Shown here: one piece after another, positions 21,435-33,600 of the stretch
Layout: every line of letters begins with the position of its first letter
Numbering within the stretch: position 1 is the stretch's first letter
Assembly (NCBI GenBank): GCA_037176885.1
Contig: JAWWNJ010000031.1
Span: 310,001 to 374,000 of the forward strand
Direction: 5' to 3'
DNA from: Favolaschia claudopus
Taxonomy: Eukaryota > Basidiomycota > Agaricomycetes > Agaricales > Mycenaceae
Length of the DNA stretch: 64,000 bases
Notes under the pieces: model-generated
The model's input: the letters and a program-made list of their open reading frames with translations, nothing else
Databases searched by the model: none
What the model was told of the DNA's origin: nothing
Position numbers and translations under genes: made by a program

Positions 21435-24400
21435 ATCCCTCCCCATTGGGATAGATGTTACAGCATTCCGTTGATATTCTGTGGCAGCCTTTTGATGCGG
21501 GGGACCCTGCCGACTGTCAATCAATATTCAGCAGAATAGTTGAATTTAATCAGATTTAATCTGTGTTCGGCCGTAACCGGAGTAAATACAATCGCCGAGA
21601 TCCCCGCGTCGGACTATATCCGATGATATAATTACGGGGCTTACGGCCGATCGTGCCAGCAAAACATCATGCTGTCACACAGTGTGACATGGCTCCCAAT
21701 CCCGACCTCCCGCACATTCGCGCCAGCGCCGCTGTTTGCTGCGATGGCGGCGTTCTCTGCGACGGCGGCACAACTCGGTGTCTTTTCTTCGCTTATCTGA
21801 CAGCTACTCCTACTCCCCAATACCTGTTATCCGCCACGATTCAAGCAATTTGGTTCCCGCTACTTACCACCCTCTTGCTCTGCAAGTTCCTGCAATCATA
21901 CTGGCCGGTAACCCTCGCTTCCGCTCGTTTTTGGACCCTTCCTCATCAAGGCTTGACTCACTCCCGGCTGCCTCGCCTTGGAAATTCTCCAGCTCCAATA
22001 CGACTGTCCCCGTTTCCATCGCGGCACCGGTATAAATCCCTCATCTACTCCATCTGGCCCCACGTTACGACGCTGGCAGTTTCTCTTCGTAATGAGATTT
22101 CCCACATCATCGTTTGCATACTTCGCCCCCTACAACTCACTGTAATCGCCTCCCTGCTCCGCCTCTCCCTCTCTCCCTATCTCCCCTTTTTACCTCCGTC
22201 GACATCCCCCAATCACACGCCAAGACAACAACCTTCGAGGTGTACAGCTCTACCAACGCAGTGCTGCACTATTGTAGCGCTGCGTACGACTCGCTACCCC
22301 CTCCCGTCTCTTTCCCGATTTGTGATGCCGTGCAGATGACACGACGCAGCGCCGTTTCCTCTCCGCCCTGTCGATTCGGCGCGTACATCTCTGCCCGACT
22401 TCGTTCTTCCTCTCTTCTCTCACTAATTATATCCCCTTATTCATATAGCTTTTTGATCCCGCCGAAGATTTCGGGATGGACAACTCGATGGAGAGATTTT
22501 GTGCGGGGGTTTAGTCTTTACTTGACGTACGTACGGTTTCGACTTTTTTTCTTTGCTTCTGTTAGATCAGTTTGCGTCCGGGAGTGGGAGGAGGTTGCAT
22601 TTGCATCCGGTGAAAGTGAAGGTTTTCTGTTGAGTGCGAGGTATGTTATGATTCGCTCCTCCCCCCTTGCTACTGTTTGCCGTTTTCACGTCCCCGTCAC
22701 CTCTCTTCTCTCTTTCCTAATCTAATGTATATTTGAGCGCCCCAATGAATTCAAGATCTATCGCTAGCTACACGATTCACTCTCCTTGGTGCCGCCGTCA
22801 AATTGCTAGATCATCCGCAAAAGTCAAGTCTGTTTCAGTGAATCAAGAAATGCGCGGACTGCAGGGTGAGTGCAGGCCGCTGTCATTCCCTACCTCAAAA
22901 CTACTTTACCCCACGCTTTTAAACCCACCCCTCGCTGACCATACTCCCGCCGCCCTCCCGAACCCCGCTCACCCCACCGTCTTCAATCCAAACTCATCGC
23001 CGTAATGACTTCTCCCTTCCTCGCTCTTGTTCCGCGTCTTTGTTTTGTGTCGTTTTCTTGTATTCAGTGCTCTTTCAACTGTAGTACCTCTTGTATGCAG
23101 TGCAAACAATCTAATAACGTTTTCCTGTGAGATTTCGATGTGTCGTGGACATCCCGGACCGACGCTCCAGCCAATCAGAGCACTGTCCGATACCTCCGAG
23201 TTGTCGGCCGAGGGCTGGTGTGGCGCACTCACCTTTTTTCTCTTCGCTCGTTTATCACGAATAACACGACATAGGGTCTGGAAAAATCAATTTAGACTCT
23301 AACATATGTGTACTTCAACATATTACAAAACCACGCCACCGGCTCGCCTGTTAATCACAATATATGGAAGTCGTTTGTTTGAACGAAGTTATGAACCTAA
23401 AACTTACACTGTGACCCTGGCTCAAAATCCAACTCGACGTGTACCGTCAATCTTACCATTTCAAAATTGGACCCATTTGCTCGTTTTGTTGTTCATTGAC
23501 TTGTACTGACTTGGTTTCAAGCGAAAAATTGGCACATTGCCCAGCCTATGCCCCGCAAACTTCAAAAAGGTGAGAAAGTCTTGAATTTGCAATGTTTGAA
23601 AAAGGTGTAGATTCTTCAGCGAATATGTTTGTTACAAGGTATTATACTCTTTCTCAATTTCTAAGCTCCATATCTATACAAATGTGTCCACAGCAAGCGG
23701 AGATATCTTGAATGAAGTACTCACATAACAGCCAAACCTCTTAGCACTGTGCTCATAAATACTATCTGATATAGTGTTCGGAGCTTTATCCTATTGATAG
23801 ATCTTGTATATTGCGTCTGTGAGTCGTATGTGACTGCACGAAGTCGTTTCTTGCATTCAACGACAAATTCATTTGAACAGATTGAATAAATTGCCAAAGG
23901 CTGCAATATCCTCCCAGAACAAATCTATCAAGTGTAATCACTGTTATAACACACATAATTACTGTACAACATTGTGGAGGAATCGTGGATGCGGAAATTC
24001 GTTTCGTTTCATGTAGAAACTTCCGAATTGGGACGGAGGCGTTGAGTAACGGTGATCGGACCGTTATGACCGAACCACTCGGAAACGATGCCGAGGCAGT
24101 GACATGCATCATGGTCTGCCATCTCATCTTCCCACTCTCTTCTCTTCTCCCTACCGACGCCCTCGGTGGCACGACATCGCCAGCGCCGACACCAATACCA
24201 ACCCCACCCCCTCTTTCTTTCTTCTTCTCTGTAGCTTTCCTCAACATCGTCGATGTCAACACTGAGTGGCAACTCGCTTGCTCCACTCCCGGTTGCCACC
24301 CTCAAAACTTTGGATTTCGCGGACCGAGGGGGATAGCGTTTGGATGGTCGAAGGTTGGATCAAGAAGATGGAAGCTGGGGCTTGAAACAAGGTGGTATGT

Positions 24401-25579
24401 TCCTCTTCATTCTTTTTCTTTTGAGTCGCAATGCCACATACGGGCGAAGGATATCTTCAACAAGTTTATACTCGGTCTTCGTAACATCGTTCCCCTCGAC
24501 CTTCCACCCACTCCCGCCTATCTACTCCTTGTGCACAACACTGCACTGGGGATTTGACTCCGGAACAACAGCGGCCAATTTCTCCCCGCACCCGCCGCTC
24601 CACCCTGACTATCGCCGCCCTCAGTGCCGTCGCTCCCACACGCCTCAAAGCCACTGTACTGCCTGAAATCCCGCACTCTTCGCACCTCTCTATCATCACC
24701 TCACTCACCTCGGCACTGATGTCAAATGACGACGACGACGACGACGAACATGTATCCCTCGCTTCAGCTTCCTCCGGCCGCAATATCTTCAGCGCCTCCG
24801 CCTTGACCGTCCTACGCCTGAGTAACCACCCCCTTCCCCACTATAGCCCATCTCACAGCCGTTTGCCGTTCCCTGCCGCTCACCATCTCCGCTCGCTCTC
24901 GAGTTCCGCCATCGCCGCGCCGCCCTCCTCGTTCCCCTGTGCCACGGGTTTTGGCTGTAGTGGAAAACCGACACACCTCCTCGATGCCAAACCGTGTCGA
25001 CGGCGTCGCAGAAGCTATCGCCACCGCACGGACGGCAATTTTTCTCATGCGCGACCCTACCCCACGTTCCACATCCACGCACAGCTCGCCCAGCGCTATC
25101 TCGACCTGGCATACAATTGCTTGCTATCGACACACACCAATACCACGGCCGACGCAACTTTCACGGCCCGCACCCCGCGCGCGTCGACGTCGGCTATCAA
25201 CGCTGATTCACCACCACCGACACTGTTTTTTCGGGGCGCGCACTGGTTTACACGCCTCTTCTTCACGCTCGTGCGGACACCCATTGCCGCTCACCATGCG
25301 CCGTCTCGCCAGCGCGCACGTTTTCGCATCCCGCCCGCATTCACCCTGCCCTGTATTTGCCGATTGTGGGCCGCGGCGGTCATTTTTCGGCCGTCGTAAA
25401 TGAATAAGCGCTTGGGCGCTTAAGCTGTACCTACATATTTTTGTATTTGCTATTTGCCGATTGAGTCGGCTCAATATAATTAATTTTGAGCCCGAAAAAA
25501 ATACAATTTTAATCCTGTGGGAACCTTCATTCACATGCCGAGAACAGCCGGGATGATTCCCCGCTGTCATCATTGATAA

Positions 25580-25691
25580 GGGTACATTGTATTATGGGCC
25601 AGCCGCGGCTGCCCAGCCAAGCAGTACCCATAATCCAATATCCCCCCCTGTCATGGCTGGGGATATTGCATTATAGGCTCACCCAACACTG
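25580..25691 (-). repeat. Right terminal inverted repeat, 112 bp
   Basis: Inverted copy of 21323-21434, same length. The three motif copies lie at about 25580-25598, 25627-25645 and 25659-25677. The outer tip has diverged from the left tip more than the inner part. Confidence 0.8.
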
Positions 25692-25698
25692 CAGATGT
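25692..25698. repeat. Right target-site duplication CAGATGT
   Basis: Identical to 21316-21322 and directly abuts the right inverted repeat. Keeping one copy restores codons CAG ATG TCG in the interrupted gene. Confidence 0.75.
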
Positions 25699-26408
25699 CG
25701 GGCAAAGCTCTCGTACTCACTACGCGTATGAGTTCTAACGAGGAAACAAAAGAAGGTGAGCCGTCTTACAACTATGTTATTTGGGCCTCAGTCTTTCTTG
25801 CCATAGCTGCTGCATCTAGCCGCGGTGCAAATCAGTCAATGTTCAAATGGGTAGAGTCCCCGAAGAAAGGCGGTTCCCCGAAAAAGCCTATACAAACCTC
25901 CTCCATGACCAATATAGCGATGACCTTGGGACCTAACGACAACAGTGCGTATCAGGCTCCTCCTTTTCCTTCCCTGCTAATCGATGAAACAGTCCCTGTA
26001 TACGACGCCAGAGACCGTGAATTCGACTTCGCCTCTGGCCTAGCCACCTTGGAACATAGTCTGCCTCTATGGCAAGGTGGTGAGATACCTGTAGGCGCCT
26101 TCATTGTCGCTGGTTATTCGATGCACTCCTACATGGGAAAGGCACAAGGTATAGAGGACAAAGTTCTTCACGTCAGTAACAATATATTGTGGGTTATCGT
26201 TTGTGGCGTTCCCGCTTAGCAGTAGATATACGGTCGTGCATACTTGTAGCAGATGGCCTGTTGATGTACCATGGACAAGTTTACATTGTGCTATTTGCTG
26301 AACAAGGACCTGCTTACTACAAATGATATTCATTATACGCGTACAGAAAACATTGCGATAGCAAACGACAGCGAACGAAAACAAATCACGACGCAACGAT
26401 AAGCCACT

Positions 26409-27455
26409 TTAACTTATGTCCGTGCAGAAGTCCCCATATCTATACATCGCTTGTATCTCCGCTTGAAGGGAGCGTAGAAACTTCGGACGCTCTTGCTCGT
26501 CTGAGCGTTGCCATATAAAATGTATTAAATCGGTCAGGGCGGCTCGATGACTGTCGCTAGCTTGGACGGGGACTTGTGCTTCGACAAGTCGTGCACGATC
26601 GGAAGAATGCGTATTTGCTACGTGGTTCTCCCTATCACATATGGGAACCTGAATATTAATGCCTGGACCACGAGTTGCTGGGCGGGTAGCTTCTATCATG
26701 TAAAATTTGAGCATGGAAATCAGTAAACGCACACATACATACCTGCATGACGGTTTACGATTATAGTGGACGCAGCTCCCAGCTCTACTCGATCGCGAAG
26801 AGAATCTCGAGTATTTAGCAGAATAATAGACGTGTCGCCCAACTCTACGCGATTCGGAGGAGGTTTGGCTGTGGATTTTGGCGTTAGCTTTTCAGGGTGA
26901 GGTGGTGGTACCGATATTGACCGTATGGTGTAGCCTCTCGCAACTTGCGAGACGCCCATTTGCGATATAGCCGACAATCAGCTTGCTCCTTCTTACCATA
27001 CACGCGCATGAAGTCCTCCATATTGGAGAAGAATTGCTCCTTGGTGTACTCGAATATGAATTTTGTCTTCCTGTCGCACCCCATTTTACTGTTGCGGCAT
27101 GGAAGGCACGTTAACTGGTCGTCCTCTACACAGCACGCTCTCCATGTTCGTCCTCGCCGACACCGAGAGCAGCTCTACGAATCGAATGGTAATCATAAGT
27201 AAAGCGATGGATGCCTAAACACACCTGTTTATTAACATCGTTCCACTCTTTAGCTTCTGCGCTACCAACCCATACCCCGTCGTCGTTTCTTGTGCGGGTG
27301 GTCAGTTGTGAGACCCTGCACCAGAACGCTTCCAAGAACTTCGAATTGTCGTCTGGCGCAAGTCTGAAGGAACCTCCACTTTCGTGCTCCGCGCAGTAGC
27401 ACGGACTATCCGAACGTGGCTCCGCGCAGTAGCACGGACTATCCGAACGTGACAT
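26409..27455 (-). CDS. Zinc-cluster-like protein, uncharacterised
   Basis: Exons, reading 27455 to 26409: 27455-27225, 27174-26997, 26943-26743, 26692-26409; 297 aa. The introns (50, 53 and 50 bp) keep phase. The second exon begins with a Cys-rich module, CSRC...CC...LTCLPC...KMGC, followed at once by DRKTKFIFEYTKEQFF. This CxxC..CC..CxxC..C layout resembles fungal zinc-binding clusters and recalls a group of unnamed Agaricomycete proteins. The first exon has a duplicated 11-residue Cys-containing unit. The C-terminal part is helical and soluble-looking (LTDLIHFIWQRSDEQERPKFLRSLQ). It lies head to head with the Helitron Rep-helicase ORF, with under 260 bp between coding regions, so the two may share a promoter or the gene may be Helitron cargo (inference). 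Confidence 0.7.
27386..27451. repeat. 33-bp in-frame tandem duplication
   Basis: Two adjacent identical 33-bp units (27386-27418, 27419-27451) inside the first exon of the minus-strand zinc-cluster-like gene. They encode a repeated RSDSPCYCAE-type unit, keep the frame and double a Cys pair. Confidence 0.85.
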
Positions 27456-27621
27456 TGCCGCAGTCCCGAAATAAGTCGTCTTATAACAGCAGTAGACGTG
27501 TAGGGTTAGCGGAGTATAATGGTAGAAAGGAGGAAACGCAGATCAGGAGGATGTTACGTAAATCATTGGCCCCGAACTACTTCCGTTGTTTATTGTTGAT
27601 CGATCACAAACACTTCTTTGA

Positions 27622-30600
27622 ATTTTGCCAGCTACCAGCTACTCCCTACTCGTAAGGTCCCTTTGCACTGCGTACACGTTGACTGAGCACTATGCAGAGA
27701 TTATCCGTGCTATGTGGTTTTGCAACCCAGCCGCCAGTAGTTGTACCAATCATGCTTATGACCAATTTTTTGCCCTGCGAGGCGCCATAAACGGCTACCA
27801 AGTTCTCATTTATTCATCGTCAGCATTTCAGCAGTTATCGCATAGCTGCACAATAACATGTGCGCTATACGTTCTGTGTCTGCTGTGTGGTGTAGCATTA
27901 TATTCTATGGCTTGTTACCTTTCGCGATCAAATGCGCCTCGTTTGCCGTGTACTGTCCCTGCCTTTGTCTTGGAAGGCGGAGGTAGAGGACACGCTCGAA
28001 AGGGCAAGTATAGCGCCGACGAGATCTATCCTTATATCACCGTCAGTCGTGAGCTCGATGGCCTCAGTTTTGGCTCTTATAATTTTGAATATCAGTGTAA
28101 AGACGATGAGGTGCACATTGGGCTTGATAAAAACCTTACGTTCGTCGCAGCTAAAGTACCTTACCACATCCTTATTACCAAACTCACTAGAGAAGAAGGA
28201 ATGGCTATATGCAGGCTACACAACCTTGTAATCCCCAAACACCGAAGCGCATTAGAAATCAAAGCGGTGCTCGCAGCTCATGATTGTCAAGCTCATGACA
28301 ATCTGGTTTCCCTCTGGAGATTCATTCCCGAAGAACAAAAGAAAGAGTCGAAACCCGAACGGAAGACAAAGAACGTCAAGCCGTCTTATTCGTCAGCCCA
28401 TGACCTTGATCAGCAGGAAAAAAACCAACGACACCGTGATAGCGCTCGATTCAAACGCAAACTTGCCACTGGACGTCTTGATAACACGGAATTCCCGCCT
28501 CGCCCTCTCCAATTCGAAGACGTGCATCGTATATCCAGCAATATATCCGCTCGATTCGATCCAAGTAATTTCGAGGAAGCAGGGTGTGCAGTTTGCGGTT
28601 GTCTGACTACTCTGACGAAACTGACGAAACTCGAAGACTTCAAGCATGATCTGAATTTGTTGAAGACAAAAGGTGTAACGAGAAAAGAGAGATTTCGTGT
28701 AACTGACCCGATTGAAGAATGCGAGGGACCCGTACTTGCAAGTGGATGCACTCATATATGTATATCTTGTGAAGAAGATATAGCTCAAAATAAAATCCCC
28801 AAGGTAGCTTTAGCAAATAACTGTTGGATAGGGGACGTACCACCACAACTTCAAGGCTTGAAATACGCAGAACAGATGATGATAGCAAAAGTCAGACACA
28901 ACCGATGTGTCGTCAGAGTGAATTCTGGTCGGGTACGCATGCACGCCAACGCCATAATGTTTCCGTCGCCCGTCGTCAAAATATACCACAAACTGCCACC
29001 TTCAAAATCTGAAATGAATGAAATATTAGCGTTTGTGTTTACGGGTCCGTCCGCCCCGACACAAGAAGACTTTGATAGAACACCGATGCTGGTGCGCCGA
29101 GAAAAAGTATTAGCAGCGTTAGAATGGCTGAAATTAAATCATTCAGGATACGCGGAGCTGGAAATATCTCATGAAAACTTAAACTCGTACAGTCTAAGGG
29201 ACGTTCCGGTTGTAGTCGATTACCGACGAACAAATGCAGAGCCGAATGATTCAGTCCCTGCAGTAGCCAGAGCTGTAAACGACGATAACGAAGAGATCGG
29301 AACGACACAAGGTGACTGCAGTTTCGCAGTGCACGGATTAACTGGTGCGGAATATGATAAAGCTTCTACTAGCACCCTGAAAGCTTACGCGTTACAACAC
29401 TTAACTCAAGACGGGAAGATTTTAGGCATAGGAAGAAAAGACGTACCCGAGTCGTTCTATAAAAATGAAGGCGCGTACCCCGGTATGTTTCCTTGGTTAT
29501 TCCCTTACGGAAAAGGAGGCATAGGTCATCCTTCACATTTCAGACGAATAACGGACGTCGATAGGAAACAAAATCTGTTATTGTATCACGATAAAAGGTT
29601 CCAAACGGATCAGTATTTTCCTATGATCGCTTTCAACCACGAACAGCTCAAAGGCTCGTCCTTGGGGAGCAGAATTTTTGTTCGACGGTCGAAATTCAGA
29701 GACGTTGCTCAAAAATTGATGCGTATTAATCCAGAAGTCGCAGGTGATATTGCTGACAGAATGTCCAAGGGCGACATCGTGAAACCTGTTACCCAAGGTG
29801 AAAAGGATTGCTTCAGTCTTATGAATGACCTAGACGCGATCGGAGCACACGTACCAGGCTTTGCAACATCCAAGAAACACATGAGAAACGAAATATGGTC
29901 GTTGACGGCGTTTACGGGAGCTCCGAACTGGTTCGTCACAATGGCCTGGAACGAAAACACACATCCACTAGCCTTGTACTTCGCACAGAACGGCTGCGTT
30001 TACTCACCCGATATAAAAAGCTCCGAAGAACGAGACGAACTTATCGCAAAAAATCCCGTAGCGGCTGCTCGATTTTTTCACTTCATGGTGACTGTGTTCA
30101 TCGAGGAAATACTATGCTGGCAAAAAGTAGATCCAGGAGCGTTTGGCCATACGCGAGCTTACTACGGCACAGTGGAACAGCAGGGACGATTGACGCTACA
30201 CTTGCATGTGTTGCTTTGGGTGATGAATGCCCTGTCACCGCAACAGATAAAGGATAAATTGATGGCCCGGGACAGCCGTTTCACAAAACGCTTGATAGAA
30301 TATCTTGAAAATGCGCACCAAGGCCAATATTACGGTGGTTCCTACTCAGAAGTAAGTGCAAAAGTCGAACAGGAGTCAAAAGGACCTTCATATATCAAAC
30401 CTACGTTGACAGTACCAAAAAGGCCACCACCTATCTGTAGCGACAAAGAATGCTTGGGAAACTGTCAAATTTGCAACGCCCTGGACTTGTGGAAGGCTGA
30501 ATATAAGGAGCAAGTGGATGACTTGTTAGTACGATCGAACTCGCACACCTGCAAACCTTCTATACTCGATGAGGATTACGCAAAAGACAAGAAAGACTGG

Positions 30601-33600
30601 AGGAAGCGTGGTAAAGGTTTCAAGAAAGGCTATATCAATGAACGGCGTGGATGCTTGAACAAAGACGGTATATGCAAAGCACGGTTTCCGAGAGACCTGT
30701 TCATGGAGAGTACTGTAGACGACGATGGTCATGTGAATTTGCGGCACTTGGAACCCAATTTGAATACAATCTCGCCTTTAGTAACGTTTTTCTCCCGATG
30801 TAACACGGATTGTACCAGCCTAATGTCCGGTACGGCAGTTAAGGCTGTCATTTCGTACGTATCTGACTATGTCTCAAAAATTGGTCTAAAATCTTACCAA
30901 ACATTTGCATCTGTGTTCGATGTATTCGACAGAAACGCGGAAACGTTGAACAAAGGAGAATCAGGCGCTGATATGCCTCAAAAACTCATGAGACAGATGA
31001 TCAATTCCATGTCAACTAAGATGGAGATTGGGAGCCCGATGGCGTGTATGTACCTTTTGAAAAACCCCGATCACTATACCAGTCACGAATTCGCTAACTT
31101 TGCGTGGAGATCCTATGTCAACTTCGTTAAAGGCGCATGGAACGTGGAAAATAATAACATCGAAGCTGAACAAGACTTACAAGAGGACTCGGTATCTTTG
31201 CAGAAAAACATGGGACGAATCGTCGCAACTTCGATCGTAGACGACTACACAAAACGTCCGCTGGTATTTGAGGGTGTAAATCTGTACGAATGGATACAGT
31301 GTCACAAAAAAGAAACGAGAACCCCAAAGGAAATGGCTGACTTTAAGTTGTGGGTTAAAACGAGTGGTCGAATGGACGAAGATACACGGGACATATATCA
31401 TGATGAAGATAGCGAAGATGACTTATCAGATTTTATCGACTATGACTCAGATACGGCGTCTACTTCGGAAAATTGTAGCGATGACACCAAGTCTGACAGA
31501 AGTAGCTCACCGTCTCAAGACGAAATCGAGGAGGAGGAACGGCCGACAAAACATGACTTCTTGAATAGCCATCCTCAATACGAAAGTCACCACGTAAGCT
31601 GTGATTTTCGGCGTATATCGTACGTTGTGCCCAACTTCATAAACGGCGCCATTCCTAGAGCGGATATTGGAGACAGAGAATTTTATTGCATGACGGTACT
31701 GACTTTATTCAAGCCCTGGCGTGATCCCCTCCAACTGAAGACGATAGATTCAACCTGGGATCAAACCTTTTTAGATCATGAGTTCAATGAGAGACAGAAG
31801 GAAATACTTGGTAACTTTAACATAAGATATGAGTGCAACGACGCGCGGGACGATCACTACGCGATCATGAAAAAAAGAGCCAATGAAAATAAACAAAGTT
31901 CTTACCATAACGTTCTCGGATTACGAGACGACGCAATAGACCATAGACAGAACGACGAAATGTACGAATGCGATGATGTTGACATAGATCCCGATTTCCA
32001 GATCGGCACCCGAAGTCAAAAGCTACAAAACGACGTTCAGAACATGACTGAGATAATACGAAATTCGAAATGGCTTAACAGGCCAGAAGATTCCGAGGTC
32101 GTACCATATGCTGCCTCGGTACAAACACCTTTCATGTCCCGAATAAACTGGGCGAAATTGGTGAAAGAAACAAGAAAAGCTTTTACCGCCAACAAATTAG
32201 CCGACATGCCAAGTCGTGCTGCGAACACAGGTACTCAGCGACAAGTCCAAGACAATGTCACAATTTTACCGGGAAATTATCTGAGAGAAACGACACACGT
32301 ATCTGTAGAGGTGAACGCAAAACTGATCGAAGATATATGTACCAAGTTCACCTTGAATGCCGAGCAGGAAAGAGCGTTCCGTATAATTGCCGATCACGCT
32401 TCAAACAACAAGCCACAAGCACCTTTGAGAATGTATCTAGGTGGTATGGGCGGTACAGGTAAATCGCAAGTTATAGATGCAGTAATCGCCTTCTTTGAAG
32501 CGAGAAAAGAGGCCTACAGATTCATGGTTTTAGGTCCTACTGGTTCAACAGCAGCTTTGATAAACGGATCTACTTACCATTCGGTTTTCAAAGTACCCAG
32601 GGAAACAAAGAGCAAGAATAAAGATGATCTAAACGGAATCCGAAACGAAGCTACAGCCATGGCCGCAGTTAACGAAAGAATACAAGGGGTGGAATATATC
32701 TTCATTGATGAAATCTCGATGATGTCGTGCCTCGACCTACACGCATTAGCAAGCCAGGCCGCGAAAGCAAGAAACGTACACAACGTCGAATTTGGAGGCT
32801 TGAACGTGTTGCTCGCTGGGGATTTCGCTCAGTTGCCTCCTATTAGAGGTCCTACTTTCTTTAACAGAGATATAGGACTTAATCTTGCTCTGGACACCAA
32901 GAACGAGCAATCCGCTGTACTTGGTAGGATATTGTGGCACCAGTTTACGACGGTAGTGATCCTGAGACAAAATATGCGTCAATGCAAGCAGAGTCCTGAG
33001 GACCAGCAGTTGCGCACCGCTCTCGAAAACATGCGGTATGCCGCGTGCACGCCAGAAGATGTGGCTTTCTTACGAATGAGGGTTGTCAGTGACCGTCCCG
33101 GACATCCTCGACTTGAAGAAGAGAAATACAGAAACGTATCCGTTATCACCTCACTCAACGTTCACAAAGACACTATAAACGATCTCGGCGCTGAGAGATT
33201 TGCTTTGGACACTGGACAACCGTTACATAAATTCTATTCCGTTGACAAACTGAGCAGCCAAGCTGTCAATAAAATCAAATGGAAGGCCTGCGAGCAAGCG
33301 CGTTATAAGAAGATCGGACCTTTGCTACAGCAGCAGCTGTGGAACGCTCCGCCATCTGCAACAGCGGAACACGTCGCGGGTTGTTTGAAATTATGTTTGG
33401 GGATGCCCGTGATGTTGAAGGCAAATGAAGCGACAGAACTATGCATGACCAAAGGTCAAGAAGGCTTGGTACGGGGTTGGACAGAATCTAGAGGGCCAGA
33501 TGGTCAGAGAGTACTAGAAACTTTGTTCGTCGAGTTGAAGTTGAAAGGTGATAGAGAGATAAAAATAAACGGTTTGCCAACAAACGTGGTGCCAATTGCA

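Larger units (their letters stand above)
21323..25691. mobile_element. Non-autonomous TIR DNA transposon, 4369 bp
   Basis: Terminal inverted repeats of 112 bp each (21323-21434 and 25580-25691) end at a 7-bp direct duplication, CAGATGT. The inner 85 bp of the repeats differ at only about five positions; the outermost 24 bp match at about 16. The right tip reads CAGTGTTGGG inward, reminiscent of hAT-type CAG tips, but hAT elements usually duplicate 8 bp, so the superfamily is open. No transposase is visible inside: the frames there are low-complexity and come from strongly pyrimidine-rich top-strand DNA. Subterminal hairpins lie at 21567-21650, 25405-25422, 25456-25470 and 25468-25492. Probably mobilised in trans. 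Confidence 0.8.
17812..26219 (+). pseudogene. Uncharacterised gene split by a TIR element
   Basis: The 5' part (17812-21322) is spread over many short exons. Ser/Pro-rich and very acidic segments come first (SDSEELVFSEHDSD, then basic SPSKKRTPKATNSS). Several introns of about 45-60 bp are clear, for example at 18230-18274, 18316-18367 and 18500-18544. The last part before the break holds RVSFSGWAQNLKQFSVA, RFINGSRISPAVV and HNQDWERLEAW. The 3' part (25692-26219) holds VPVYDARDREFDFASGLATL, SLPLWQGGEIPVGAFIVAGY and NNILWVIVCGVP. In family members I recall, these blocks are consecutive. The 4369-bp element 21323-25691 sits exactly between them, and its removal joins ...YCQM to SGKALVLTTR in frame. 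Function unknown; as it stands the allele should make a protein truncated after YCQM. Confidence 0.7.

Noticed and set aside
21653..22725. Two open frames of over 200 codons in the TIR element
   Set aside because: Composition follows the pyrimidine-rich strand; no transposase motif or conserved segment.
24554..25399. 281-codon open frame inside the TIR element
   Set aside because: Low-complexity His/Arg/Pro/Ser translation of skewed DNA, no domain, overlapping frames equally open on both strands.
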